DNA from: Kibdelosporangium persicum
GTDB taxonomy: Bacteria > Actinomycetota > Actinomycetes > Mycobacteriales > Pseudonocardiaceae
Assembly: GCF_013280595.1 (NCBI RefSeq)
Contig: NZ_JAAATY010000027.1
Span: 62,001 to 126,000, forward strand
Direction: 5' to 3'
Length of the DNA: 64,000 bases
Both the position numbers and the translations under genes were made by a program. Below the pieces are notes generated by a model, which had not been told where the DNA came from, made no database searches, and worked only from the letters and a program-made list of their open reading frames with translations. Every line of letters begins with the position of its first letter. Position 1 is the first letter of the stretch. Below are positions 45,125 through 53,354 of the stretch, one piece after another.

Positions 45125-45808
45125 ATGTCCTCGACGCCTGGTGCTCCCTTTCACGTCGGGCTGACTCCCGATCAGGTCGTGTCGACAGCGCAGCGGCTCA
45201 CCGGGGAGGGTCACCTGTTCGGCTGGTCGATCCGCGATCTGGCGCGCGCGCTCGCCGTGGCGCCTGCCGCCATCTACCACCACGTCGGTGGCAAGGATCT
45301 GCTCTGCAGGCACGTCGTGGAACGGGCCCTCGCGGACCTCACCCCGCCGTCGCCGGATCTGCCGTGGCAGGACTGGTTCCGCGAGCTGCTGTACTCGGTG
45401 CGCCCGCCGCTCGTGAGGTACCCGGGGACCGCGAAGTGGCTGCTCATGCACGGGCCGGTGTTCCCGGCCGTGATCCCGGTGATCGACGCCGGGATCGAGA
45501 CGCTGCGGCGGGGCGGGTTCGGGGAATCCACCGCCTTCGCCTACGCGGCGTTGTTCAACAACGCCCTGATGACGATCGCGATCGGCGACGAGCGCATGGA
45601 GCACGAGGGCGACGGCCCACGTGATCACGCCGCGATGATGCGCGAGTTCCGTCAGGTCGGCGCGGACAGTCCCGGCGTCACTCTGCTGACCCAGTCGCTG
45701 ATCTCGCCGTTCGCGCAGGACGCTGCGGGTGCCGAGCGTCAGCGTGAGGCGTACTACCGCTTCGTCGTGGACACCACTATCGCCGGGCTCGCGCAGACCA
45801 TCGGCTGA
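45125..45808 (+). CDS. TetR-family regulator
   Basis: A 227-residue repressor with an N-terminal TetR HTH (about 20-65: DQVVSTAQRLTGEGHLFGWS, IRDLARALAVAPAAIYHHVG, KDLL) and an all-helical ligand domain. The ATG at 45125 follows GAAGGA; a GTG at 45077 (MTEGDG, with AGGGG ahead) is an alternative start. It is transcribed divergently from the YbtPQ-like ABC operon across about 130 nt that contain a Zur-like site, so it probably regulates that operon in response to the transported compound, with a second layer of metal control. Confidence 0.85.
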   Translation: MSSTPGAPFHVGLTPDQVVSTAQRLTGEGHLFGWSIRDLARALAVAPAAIYHHVGGKDLLCRHVVERALADLTPPSPDLPWQDWFRELLYSVRPPLVRYPGTAKWLLMHGPVFPAVIPVIDAGIETLRRGGFGESTAFAYAALFNNALMTIAIGDERMEHEGDGPRDHAAMMREFRQVGADSPGVTLLTQSLISPFAQDAAGAERQREAYYRFVVDTTIAGLAQTIG

Positions 45809-45871
45809 GCGGTCCTCCGCGTGAGGTAACCGCGTGCATTCATGCGTATCACTGAATGTGACGGCCGCTAT

Positions 45872-45886
45872 TGGAAATGATAACCA
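45872..45886. promoter_or_regulatory. Zur-box-like site 2
   Basis: On the minus strand TGGTTATCATTTCCA (7-1-7 imperfect palindrome). It lies about 85-99 nt upstream of the first surface-protein start at 45971 and close to the TetR stop, within the only promoter gap for the two plus-strand surface genes. Confidence 0.6.
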
Positions 45887-45970
45887 TCAGGATTAAGGTT
45901 GCCTCGGATCGAGTCCGGCTCAGCCGATCGAGGGTCGACGGCCGCCGTTTCGCGTGATGAGGGGAAAACC

Positions 45971-47440
45971 TTGTTCTTGACCAACCCAACACGGACGGCC
46001 GCGGCGGTCGCGGTGGCGGCCGGGATCGTCACCGCGGCGCCAGTCGCGACGGCCGACGACACCGCGCCGGTCCGGCCTGAGCACTCTCTCGACGCGGGGC
46101 GGGTTGACGTCGCGGCGATCTCGCTGGCCGGGGAAACGATGCGATTGGGCGCCGAGGATGGGAACGGGACGCCGCGCGATCCCGAGTCGCTGGTCTACAC
46201 CACGGACGTGAGCGGTGCGGGTGTCGAGATCGGGTGGGACACCGGCGGCATCGAACCGGGCCGGGTTTTCGGCGACTCGGTCAGCCTGCGGTTGCGCGCC
46301 GCGGAAGGGCCTGCCGAGTTCCGCGCGGACCCGCTACGGTTGCCGGTTGGTGAAAACGGCACGACAACATGGACGTTTCCCTTACCCGGCCGCTACACCG
46401 TGACCTTCGCTGTGGAGGCGAACTTGCTCACCGGTGAGCCGGTGACCACTGAGGAGCGTTACACCGTCGAGGTGCGGGCGCCTCAAGCCGATGCCCCGCC
46501 GTCCAGTTCACCGCCGAGTACGCCGCCAGCGGTGCAACCGGATTCGGCAAGCCAGCCACGGGTGGCTTCGGCTCCGGAGGCCAAGGCGCTGCCCGCGCCG
46601 CTGGCCGCGGCCCAGCCGCCGCCGGTCACCCCGGGAAAGGTCGTGCTCGCCGAGGGGCACGTGGACGCGGTGGCTCCCCGGCTGCTGGACGGCAGGGTGC
46701 AGATCCAGGTCAAGGACGGCGTCACGGTCGGGCAGACCGGCGGCCGGGTGCACTGGCGTGAACCCCGTGACGTGGTGTTCCACGTCAAGCCGACAGCCAA
46801 GGCGAAGCTGCCGGGCGACTCCGCGCTGGCCTTCCTCGGCAAGCCGGGTGACGAGATCTTCCTGCTGCCCCAGCAGCAACAGGCCGGAATCCTGTGGACG
46901 GGCTGGTCCACTGAGGAACTGCGCGCCGACCAGGTCGCCGGTCCCGTCACCTGGCGTCTGACCAAAGTGGACGGTCCGGGTCCGTTCGGCATCTTCACCA
47001 CGGGCTCGTTCGGTGCCAGCACGGCGGTCTTCAACAGCGTCGACGGCCTGCCCGACAGTCATTCGATCGCGCTGGGCACGCACGCGCATGCCAACTGGGG
47101 CTTCGCCAAGCAAGGCGTCTACCGGCTCACCTTCGACACCACCGTCAAGCTCACCGGCGGCCAGACGGTCACCGACACAGAGGTCTACACCTTCGCCGTC
47201 GGCGACGTGGACCCGAACAACGTCAGTCCCGGTGGGAGCGGGAACGGCGGGGGTGGGAACGGTGGCGGCGCCTCCGGTGCCGGTGGGGGAAGTGCTGGTG
47301 GCGGGAGCCGTGATCAGCGTCTGGCCCACACCGGCGTCAACGGCGTGCTGCCGATGACGGCCGGAGGTGTCGCGCTGCTCGGTCTCGGTGGCGCGGCGCT
47401 GGTTCTTGGCCGCAAGCGTCGGAAGTCGGAGAATCGATGA
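45971..47440 (+). CDS. sortase-anchored choice-of-anchor M surface protein A
   Basis: A 489-residue wall protein. TTG at 45971 follows GAGGGG and opens a signal peptide (FLTNPTRTAAAVAVAAGIVT to VATADD). A first, degenerate domain (about 40-175, RVDVAAISLAG, RDPESLVYTT, GWDTGG) lacks the usual histidines. After a Pro/Ser-rich linker comes a complete choice-of-anchor M (P_ac_wall_RPT) domain (about 225-415: EGHVDAVAPRLLDGRVQIQV, WREPRDVVFHVKP, FLGKPGDEIFLLPQQQQAGI, GTHAHANWGF). A Gly-rich linker leads to the sortase signal LAHTG, a hydrophobic helix and GRKRRKSENR. The gene overlaps the next by 4 nt. Family context: these proteins accompany the anchored-repeat ABC transporter (TIGR03769-TIGR03773). 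Confidence 0.9.
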   Translation: MFLTNPTRTAAAVAVAAGIVTAAPVATADDTAPVRPEHSLDAGRVDVAAISLAGETMRLGAEDGNGTPRDPESLVYTTDVSGAGVEIGWDTGGIEPGRVFGDSVSLRLRAAEGPAEFRADPLRLPVGENGTTTWTFPLPGRYTVTFAVEANLLTGEPVTTEERYTVEVRAPQADAPPSSSPPSTPPAVQPDSASQPRVASAPEAKALPAPLAAAQPPPVTPGKVVLAEGHVDAVAPRLLDGRVQIQVKDGVTVGQTGGRVHWREPRDVVFHVKPTAKAKLPGDSALAFLGKPGDEIFLLPQQQQAGILWTGWSTEELRADQVAGPVTWRLTKVDGPGPFGIFTTGSFGASTAVFNSVDGLPDSHSIALGTHAHANWGFAKQGVYRLTFDTTVKLTGGQTVTDTEVYTFAVGDVDPNNVSPGGSGNGGGGNGGGASGAGGGSAGGGSRDQRLAHTGVNGVLPMTAGGVALLGLGGAALVLGRKRRKSENR

Positions 47441-49101
47441 GAAACCTCAAGCCACGGACCGCCGCCGTGCTCGGGCTGCTGGCCGCGGGCCTCGTCCTGC
47501 CCTTCGCGGTCACGCTTCCCACGGTGGCGGCGCAGGACACCGCGGTCGTCGACCACGGCCACGTCGACGCCGTCGCCCCACGCATCGTCGACGGCCGGCT
47601 GCAACTTCAGTACAAGGACGGCAGCCAGCCGGAATCCCCGGTGTGGCGTGAGCCGGGGACGGTGGTCACCCACGTCAAGCCCGAATCACGGATTCAGGTG
47701 CCCGACGACCCGAACTACGCCTTCCTCGGCGACCCCGGTGACGATCTGTGGATCATCCCGCAGGACGAGATCCAGGGCATCGTGTGGGCCGGCTGGAACA
47801 CCGAGTCGCTCACCGCGTCCCAGGTGGACCCGGGGTCGGTGCGCTGGACGCTGGACGCGATCAGCGGCGACAAGCGCGACTCCGCTCCGCCCGGTGCCAT
47901 GACGATCTTCCAGGGCGGCAGTTTCGGCGAACCGCTGCCCAGGGTGTTCGACACCCATCTGGCACTGCCGCAGTCCTATGGCCTCGTTCTCGGCACCCAC
48001 GCCCACGCCAACTGGACGTTCGACGCCGAAGGCGTCTACCGGCTGACCTTCACGGTCACCGCCACCGCGGCCGACGGCCAACCGTTGGCGGACACCGAGA
48101 CCTACACGTTCGCCATCGGTGACGTCGACCCGTCGACGGTCGAACCCGGTACGGGTGCTCAACCACCAACGACCACGACCACCCCGACCACCACTACAAG
48201 CACGACGACATCGACGACGTCCACGACGAGGACCACCACCACGAGCACGACGAGTGGCGGCAATTCCACCACCACGACGAGCCGGCCGGCCGATGGATGC
48301 GTGGTGCTCCACGACGGACACGTCGACGCGATCGCACCCCGCGTGCTGGCCGGCCGGCTCACCACTCAGGTCAAGGACGGCACGGCCGGTCCGGACAAGG
48401 TGGTGTGGCGGGAACCCGACACGGTGGTGTTGCACGCGGTGCCGAAGTCGAAGAACACGATCCCGAACGATCCGGCCTACGCCTTCCTTGGCACGGCGGG
48501 CAGTCCGGTGTGGATGATCCCGCAGACCCAGATCCCGGGCATCGTCTGGGCCGGGTGGAACACCGAGGAACTCAGCGCCGCCACGGTCCAGGGAGACGTG
48601 ACCTGGCGACTGACCACAGTGGACGGTCCGGGCAACGTCGCCGTCTTCCTCACCGGCCTGAGCCCCACAGCGGTGTTCAACGCCGCTGACGGGCTGCCCG
48701 ACACCCGTTCGATCGCTCTCGGCACGCACGCCCACGCGAACTGGGCGTTCACCGCGGAAGGTGTCTACCGGCTGACCTTCACCGTGACCGCCACCCTCGC
48801 CTCTGGCGAGACACAGACCGACACCGACACCTACACCTTCGCTGTCGGAGACGTCGACGCGTCGGCCGCGTTGGGCGGTCGATGCGCCGGTGGTGGCGGT
48901 ACGACTGACACCTCCACCACTCAGCCGGGGCCCGCACCGAAGAATCCTGGTGAGACACCCGCCCCGCAGGGCAGCACCAAGCCGTTGGCCTACACCGGCG
49001 TGGGCGGTCTCGGTCTGCTGATTCCCCTGGGTGCCCTGCTGCTCATCGGCGGCGTGGCCTTGCTGATCCTGTTCCGCCGCCGGACAAAGAAATCACCGTG
49101 A
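47437..49101 (+). CDS. sortase-anchored choice-of-anchor M surface protein B
   Basis: A 554-residue wall protein translated from an ATG overlapping the previous stop (ATGA). After the signal peptide (about 1-32) there are two complete choice-of-anchor M domains (about 37-235 and 287-465), each with HGHVDAVAPR or DGHVDAIAPR at the start, PGDDLWIIPQ- or AGSPVWMIPQ-type loops, WAGWNTE, and LGTHAHANW(T/A)F near the end. A 45-residue Thr-rich linker separates them. The C terminus has the sortase motif LAYTG, a hydrophobic helix and RRRTKKSP. It probably works with protein A in the wall to feed the ZnuABC-like transporter encoded convergently. Confidence 0.9.
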   Translation: MRNLKPRTAAVLGLLAAGLVLPFAVTLPTVAAQDTAVVDHGHVDAVAPRIVDGRLQLQYKDGSQPESPVWREPGTVVTHVKPESRIQVPDDPNYAFLGDPGDDLWIIPQDEIQGIVWAGWNTESLTASQVDPGSVRWTLDAISGDKRDSAPPGAMTIFQGGSFGEPLPRVFDTHLALPQSYGLVLGTHAHANWTFDAEGVYRLTFTVTATAADGQPLADTETYTFAIGDVDPSTVEPGTGAQPPTTTTTPTTTTSTTTSTTSTTRTTTTSTTSGGNSTTTTSRPADGCVVLHDGHVDAIAPRVLAGRLTTQVKDGTAGPDKVVWREPDTVVLHAVPKSKNTIPNDPAYAFLGTAGSPVWMIPQTQIPGIVWAGWNTEELSAATVQGDVTWRLTTVDGPGNVAVFLTGLSPTAVFNAADGLPDTRSIALGTHAHANWAFTAEGVYRLTFTVTATLASGETQTDTDTYTFAVGDVDASAALGGRCAGGGGTTDTSTTQPGPAPKNPGETPAPQGSTKPLAYTGVGGLGLLIPLGALLLIGGVALLILFRRRTKKSP

Positions 49102-49110
49102 GCCGGGGAG

Positions 49111-49136
49111 CCCCGGTCAGTGCGCACTGACCGGGG
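49111..49136. terminator. 26-nt perfect palindrome, bidirectional terminator
   Basis: Two 13-nt halves (ccccggtcagtgc and its complement) meet without a spacer between the convergent surface-protein and permease genes. The palindrome covers the permease stop and its last codons, so it can serve both strands. Confidence 0.75.
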
Positions 49137-49995
49137 CGTCGGCCACTCGGCGCAGACGCCTGGCGAGCAACCCGTGCCGGGGGCTGAACACCCACGCGGC
49201 GAGGAACACGGCGGTCAGGACAAGCACGATCGTCCCACCGACGGGCAGGTCCCATGACCAGGAGATGTAGAGCCCGACGAGCGCGGAGATCCCGCCGAGG
49301 ACCGGGGCGAGGGCCATCATCACGCCGAGCCGGTCGGTCAGCAGCCGGGCGGTCGCGGCGGGCGTGATCAGCAGCGCGAGCACGAGGATGTTGCCGATGG
49401 TCTGCACGGAGATGACCACGGCGAGGGTGACGAGCACGTACAGCACGATGTCGAGCCAGAACACCCGCAGTCCCATCGCCCTGGCCATCTCCCGGTCGAG
49501 GGTGATCGCGAGGAACTCCTTGTGCAGCAGGAACGCGATACCCAGGATGAGCACGCCGGTGCCGCCGACGACGTAGAGGTCCTCGTCGGGAATCCCGGTG
49601 ATGGAACCGAAGAGGAACTGCTGCAGCGACCCGGCGTAGCCGGGTGCCTGCGAGATGATCACGATGCCGAGCGCGAACGCGGCGACGAAGAAGACGCCGA
49701 TGATGGAGTCCTCCCGCAGGCGCCGGTTCTGGGCGAACACGGCCACGAGGATCGCGGTCGCCACACCGGCGAGCGTGCCGCCGAGGATCAGGTTGCCGGA
49801 CACGACGAACGCGACGGCCAGCCCGGGGAACACGGCGTGGGCGACGGCGTCGCCGATGAAGGCCATGCCGCGCAACACCACGTAGCAACCGACCACGCCG
49901 CACACGATCGACGACATGACGGCGATGAGCAGTGCTTTGGGCAGGAAAGCCAGCTCGGGGTTGAACAGGTCGGTGAGGAAGTCGACGACGGACAC
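49117..49995 (-). CDS. anchored-repeat ABC transporter, permease subunit
   Basis: A 292-residue integral membrane protein of the ZnuB/MntB (ABC-3) family with about eight helices, for example ALLIAVMSSIVCGVVGCYVV and IGDAVAHAVFPGLAVAFVVSG, the latter holding the coupling-helix GDAVAHAVFPG motif. In this locus it matches the anchored-repeat ABC permease (TIGR03770). GTG at 49995 begins 3 nt after the ATPase stop. It should form the channel for a divalent metal, zinc or manganese, delivered by the lipoprotein encoded three genes upstream. Confidence 0.9.
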   Translation of the reverse strand: MSVVDFLTDLFNPELAFLPKALLIAVMSSIVCGVVGCYVVLRGMAFIGDAVAHAVFPGLAVAFVVSGNLILGGTLAGVATAILVAVFAQNRRLREDSIIGVFFVAAFALGIVIISQAPGYAGSLQQFLFGSITGIPDEDLYVVGGTGVLILGIAFLLHKEFLAITLDREMARAMGLRVFWLDIVLYVLVTLAVVISVQTIGNILVLALLITPAATARLLTDRLGVMMALAPVLGGISALVGLYISWSWDLPVGGTIVLVLTAVFLAAWVFSPRHGLLARRLRRVADAPVSAH

Positions 49996-49998
49996 GGT

Positions 49999-50742
49999 TC
50001 AGGTCGCTTTCAGGATCTTCAGCAGAGGGCTGTGCTCGTGGATGCCGAACGTGTCCATCCAGATCTGCTCGTCGCGCAGCTGGTCCGGAGCGCCGACGGC
50101 GACGACTCTGCGGTTGAGCAGGGCGAGCCGGTCGCAGGTGTAGAACGCGCCGGGCAGGTCGTGGGTGGTCATCAGGACCGCCCGCGCTTCTCTGGCCAGG
50201 GACAGGAACAACTCGGACAGCAGTTCTTGGGTGGGCATGTCGAGCCCGGTGAACGGCTCGTCCAGCAGCAGCACCGGAGGCCGCAGCGCCAGGGCCCGTG
50301 CGACCAGCACCCGCTGGCGCTGGCCGCCGGACAGCTGGCCGACCGGGCGGGTACGCAGGTCTGTCATGCGGACCAGGTCGAGCGCCTCGGCCACCGCTTC
50401 CCAGTCCGCGACGCCCGGGCGGCGCACCAGGCCGAGTTTGCCGGTGCGGCCGGTCATCACGACGTTCTCCACGGAAATGGGGAAGTCCCAGGCGAATTCG
50501 TGGCGTTGTGGCACGTAACCGAGCTCCGCCCGGCCCGGCCGCACCGGCTGGTCGCCCACGAGCACCCGGCCGTCACGCGGTCGCAGCAGACCCATCAACG
50601 TCCGCAGCAGCGTGGTCTTGCCTGCGCCGTTCGGGCCGACCAGCCCGACCAGTTCACCCTTGTCCACGCTGAGGTTCACGCCGGTGAGCACCAGCCGGCC
50701 GCCCAGTTCGACCGACAGGTTCTCGACTTCCAGCGCGCTCAC
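49999..50742 (-). CDS. anchored-repeat ABC transporter, ATP-binding subunit
   Basis: A 247-residue ATPase with Walker A GPNGAGKTT, Q-loop GYVPQRHEFAWDFP (a typical ZnuC/MntA feature), signature LSGGQRQR, Walker B PVLLLDEPFTGLD and the H-loop TTHDLPG. The true start is GTG at 50742 (VSALEVENLS), overlapping the previous stop as GTGA; longer readings run through the surface-protein gene in another frame. It corresponds to TIGR03771 and powers the adjacent permease. Confidence 0.92.
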   Translation of the reverse strand: MSALEVENLSVELGGRLVLTGVNLSVDKGELVGLVGPNGAGKTTLLRTLMGLLRPRDGRVLVGDQPVRPGRAELGYVPQRHEFAWDFPISVENVVMTGRTGKLGLVRRPGVADWEAVAEALDLVRMTDLRTRPVGQLSGGQRQRVLVARALALRPPVLLLDEPFTGLDMPTQELLSELFLSLAREARAVLMTTHDLPGAFYTCDRLALLNRRVVAVGAPDQLRDEQIWMDTFGIHEHSPLLKILKAT

Positions 50743-51662
50743 TTCTCGGTCCCCAGGGCGCGCTTCTTGGCCGATCGGCCGCGCATGACCACGACGACGA
50801 TCCCGGCTGCCAGGGCCAGTGCCGCCGCACCGATCACCGCGACGAGGAGCGGCGAGCCGGAACCTGTTCCTTCCGCGGGCGGGGTTTCCGCGGCCGCCTG
50901 GGCGCTCGGAGCGGGCGGTGCCGCGGCAGCGGCGGCCAACGCGGCGTCGGTGCTGGTGGCGTCGCCGATGGCGAAGCGCAGCGTCTGGGTGTCGGTGACC
51001 GTGCGGCCGTCGACGAGTTCGGCCTTCACCTCGGCCCGGACGAGGTAGACGCCCGGCTCGGTGAAGACCCAGTTGGCGTGGGTGTGGGTGTTCACCTCCA
51101 CCCAGATGTCCTGCCGAGTGTCCTTTGTGGAGTCCCATAGCACGTCGGCGGCACCGAAGTTGCCCGCCTGCAGGTAGACGAACAGCTCACCCGGGCCGTC
51201 GACACCGGTCAGAGTGAGGGTGACGCCACCGTCGATGGTGTCCATCACCTCAGGGTCCTGGGTGTTCCAGCCCACCCAGACGACATCGGGGTTCTGCACC
51301 TGCGGCACCACGTGGACGCTTTTGCCCGGCGCGCCGATGAAGGAGTAGGCGGGGTTGTCCGGCACCGGGAGCACTGCTTTGTCGGAGATCCGGAACACGG
51401 TCCGGTCGAGGTGCCGCCACACCGACGGATCAGTGCTGTCGTCGTGGACCATCAACGTCCACTTGCCGTCGACCATCTTCGGGCCGATGTCGACGTGGCC
51501 GGTCGTCAGTGCCTTCTGGTCGGTCGTGACCGCCTGGCCACTGTCGATCCGCTGGCTCGGGCTGCCACTCGGCGGCGAACCGGGCTGTGCCGTCGCGGCG
51601 GCGGGCGCCAGCAACATGGCCGTGGCGGCGCCGAGCAGCAGCATGGGGCGGAACGGTCTCAT
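50739..51662 (-). CDS. membrane-anchored choice-of-anchor M protein C
   Basis: A 307-residue protein with signal peptide (MRPFRPMLLLGAATAMLLAP, cleavage near ATAQ) and one choice-of-anchor M domain (about 55-235: TTGHVDIGPKMVDGKWTLMV, VWRHLDRTVFRIS, YSFIGAPGKSVHVVPQVQNP, VNTHTHANWVF). It has no LPxTG-type motif; instead an Ala-rich linker leads to one transmembrane helix and a basic tail (GRSAKKRALGTEK), so it stays in the membrane. The start is ATG at 51662 after GGGAAAGAGAG, 17 nt downstream of the substrate-binding gene stop. It probably bridges wall-anchored proteins and the transporter. Confidence 0.88.
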   Translation of the reverse strand: MRPFRPMLLLGAATAMLLAPAAATAQPGSPPSGSPSQRIDSGQAVTTDQKALTTGHVDIGPKMVDGKWTLMVHDDSTDPSVWRHLDRTVFRISDKAVLPVPDNPAYSFIGAPGKSVHVVPQVQNPDVVWVGWNTQDPEVMDTIDGGVTLTLTGVDGPGELFVYLQAGNFGAADVLWDSTKDTRQDIWVEVNTHTHANWVFTEPGVYLVRAEVKAELVDGRTVTDTQTLRFAIGDATSTDAALAAAAAAPPAPSAQAAAETPPAEGTGSGSPLLVAVIGAAALALAAGIVVVVMRGRSAKKRALGTEK

Positions 51663-51679
51663 CGGGCTCTCTTTCCCTG

Positions 51680-53239
51680 TCAGCCAAGGCATTCGCGCAG
51701 TGAGTCGGCGTTGAACCGCATCATCTGGACGTAGGTGGTCACGTCGCCGTCGAAGGTGTCGCCGTAGATCGAGCAGACCCGGACACCTTGTTCCTCGGCG
51801 ACCTCAGTGAGCGTCGAGGACCGGGCGGCGAGGTTCGGTTCGAGGAACACCGCGGGCACACGCAGGTTGCGGATCGTGTCGGTGAGTTTGCGGCGGTCGG
51901 CGAGCGAGGGCTCGGTGGCCGGGTTCGGGGTGACAAAACCGGCGATCTTCACGCCGTAGGCGTCGGCCAGGTAGCCGAACGCGTCGTGGGTGGTCACCAG
52001 ATAGCGTCGCGCGTCGGGGATTCCCGCGATGCGGTCGCGCACGTACCGGTCGAGCGCGTCCAGCTCGGCGAGGTAGGCGGTGGCATTGCGACGGTAGGTC
52101 CGGGCGCCTTCGGGATCGCGCTCGATCAGCGCGTCACGGATGACCTCCACATAGGACATCGCGTTGCGGACGTTCTGCCACAGGTGCGGGTCGATCTCAC
52201 CGTGCACGTGTTTGCCGAGCACGGCCTGCGGCAACTGGTAGATCCGGTCGCCGGCGCGGCCGAGGAACGAGTACTGGCCGCCCGCGGGCACCTCGTCCAG
52301 CGCCGTGTTCGGCACGTCGATCACAACCTTCCCGGCCGGGACCACGATCTGGCTGGACTCTCCGCCGCCTTGCGGGTCGTAGAGCGCGTACACCTCGTCC
52401 CGGTCCAGGTCCACGGTGAGGTCGGCGTGCCCGCGGTCCAGCACGACGGCGCCGTCCACTCCGGATTCGGACGGCGGGACTCCGACGGCGACGGTGAAGG
52501 TGGCCTCCCCGAGCGGGACCGGCTTGGCCTGCTGGTCGACCTGTAACCGGGCGGCCAGGGTCAGCTTGTAGATGCCGGGCTTCGTGAACACCCACGACAT
52601 GTGCGTGTGCGCGTCGGCCGGCAGTGTCGCGGTGTCGTCACGGAAACCGTTGCCCGCATCGAAACCGTCGCTTGAGTTGAAGTAGATGTCAGTGTCGCCG
52701 AACGAACCGGTCAGATAGCCGAACACAGCACCGGGCCCGGTGACCTTGGTGGCGCTGAGCAAGACGTCGGACGCCCGGTTCGCGCCGTACTTCGCGCCGT
52801 CCCCACGGGCTCGCAGGCCCAGCCACACCGTGTCCAGCGAGACGTCCTCGACCAGCGGGATGATCTCGGCCGCGTACTTGACCGCGTCCTCGGCCAGCGA
52901 GACGTTCCGGGCGTCCTCGTCGAGGTTGGCGTCCAGCGTCTTGATGATGTTGTGCTCTTCCAGCATCACGTAGTTGCTGAACGCCACGTCCGCGTACACC
53001 ACGTTCCGCACGTCACGAAGACTTGGCTCGTAGGAATGCGGATCACCGCCGTCAGGCACCAGTGACGTGACGTTGACCCGGTCCCCGCCCACGTTCTGGA
53101 CCAGGTCACGCAGCAAACCGGTGGTGGTCACCACCTGGACCCGCCCGTCCCGCGCACTCAGCACCGGCGGCGCCGAGCACCCGGCCAGCACAGCGATCGT
53201 GACAAGGCCGCCGATCAGGGACACGCGAGTACGGCACAA
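51680..53239 (-). CDS. anchored-repeat ABC substrate-binding lipoprotein with inserted domain
   Basis: A 519-residue ZnuA-type metal-binding lipoprotein (TIGR03772-like). TTG at 53239 gives a short signal peptide ending LAGC; the frame opens further left, but there it would overlap the operator. The ZnuA fold is split: the N-terminal lobe (about 25-135) carries GGDPHSYEPS, and the C-terminal part (about 335-519) carries HGEIDPHLWQNVRNAM, TTHDAFGYLADAYG and IYGDTFDGD, supplying the family's His/His/His/Asp ligands. The insert (about 140-330) is a choice-of-anchor M domain whose halves are reversed: the end half (TGPGAVFGYLTGS, PADAHTHMSWVFTKPGIYKL) comes before the start half (VVLDRGHADLTVDLDRDEV, YSFLGRAGDRIYQLPQ). 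First gene of the znu-like operon. Confidence 0.88.
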   Translation of the reverse strand: MCRTRVSLIGGLVTIAVLAGCSAPPVLSARDGRVQVVTTTGLLRDLVQNVGGDRVNVTSLVPDGGDPHSYEPSLRDVRNVVYADVAFSNYVMLEEHNIIKTLDANLDEDARNVSLAEDAVKYAAEIIPLVEDVSLDTVWLGLRARGDGAKYGANRASDVLLSATKVTGPGAVFGYLTGSFGDTDIYFNSSDGFDAGNGFRDDTATLPADAHTHMSWVFTKPGIYKLTLAARLQVDQQAKPVPLGEATFTVAVGVPPSESGVDGAVVLDRGHADLTVDLDRDEVYALYDPQGGGESSQIVVPAGKVVIDVPNTALDEVPAGGQYSFLGRAGDRIYQLPQAVLGKHVHGEIDPHLWQNVRNAMSYVEVIRDALIERDPEGARTYRRNATAYLAELDALDRYVRDRIAGIPDARRYLVTTHDAFGYLADAYGVKIAGFVTPNPATEPSLADRRKLTDTIRNLRVPAVFLEPNLAARSSTLTEVAEEQGVRVCSIYGDTFDGDVTTYVQMMRFNADSLRECLG

Positions 53240-53284
53240 GATGTCGCTGCCTATCTGCCAGTGAGGACCTTCCCGTCGCGTAAG

Positions 53285-53299
53285 CGACAATGATTACCA
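53285..53299. promoter_or_regulatory. Zur-box-like site 3
   Basis: On the minus strand TGGTAATCATTGTCG, the best match to the shared consensus TGRTAATCRTTKTCA. It is 46-60 nt upstream of the substrate-binding lipoprotein start, the position expected for a repressor site over the operon promoter. Confidence 0.65.
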
Positions 53300-53354
53300 T
53301 ATGCGATAGGGGAGGTGGAGTCCACAACGAGGCGCCGAAGCCTTGACGGCGAGG

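Noticed and set aside
48165-48290. ACC/ACG-rich stretch as a microsatellite
   Set aside because: It is the codon-level signature of a Thr-rich linker between two domains of surface protein B; copies are not exact.
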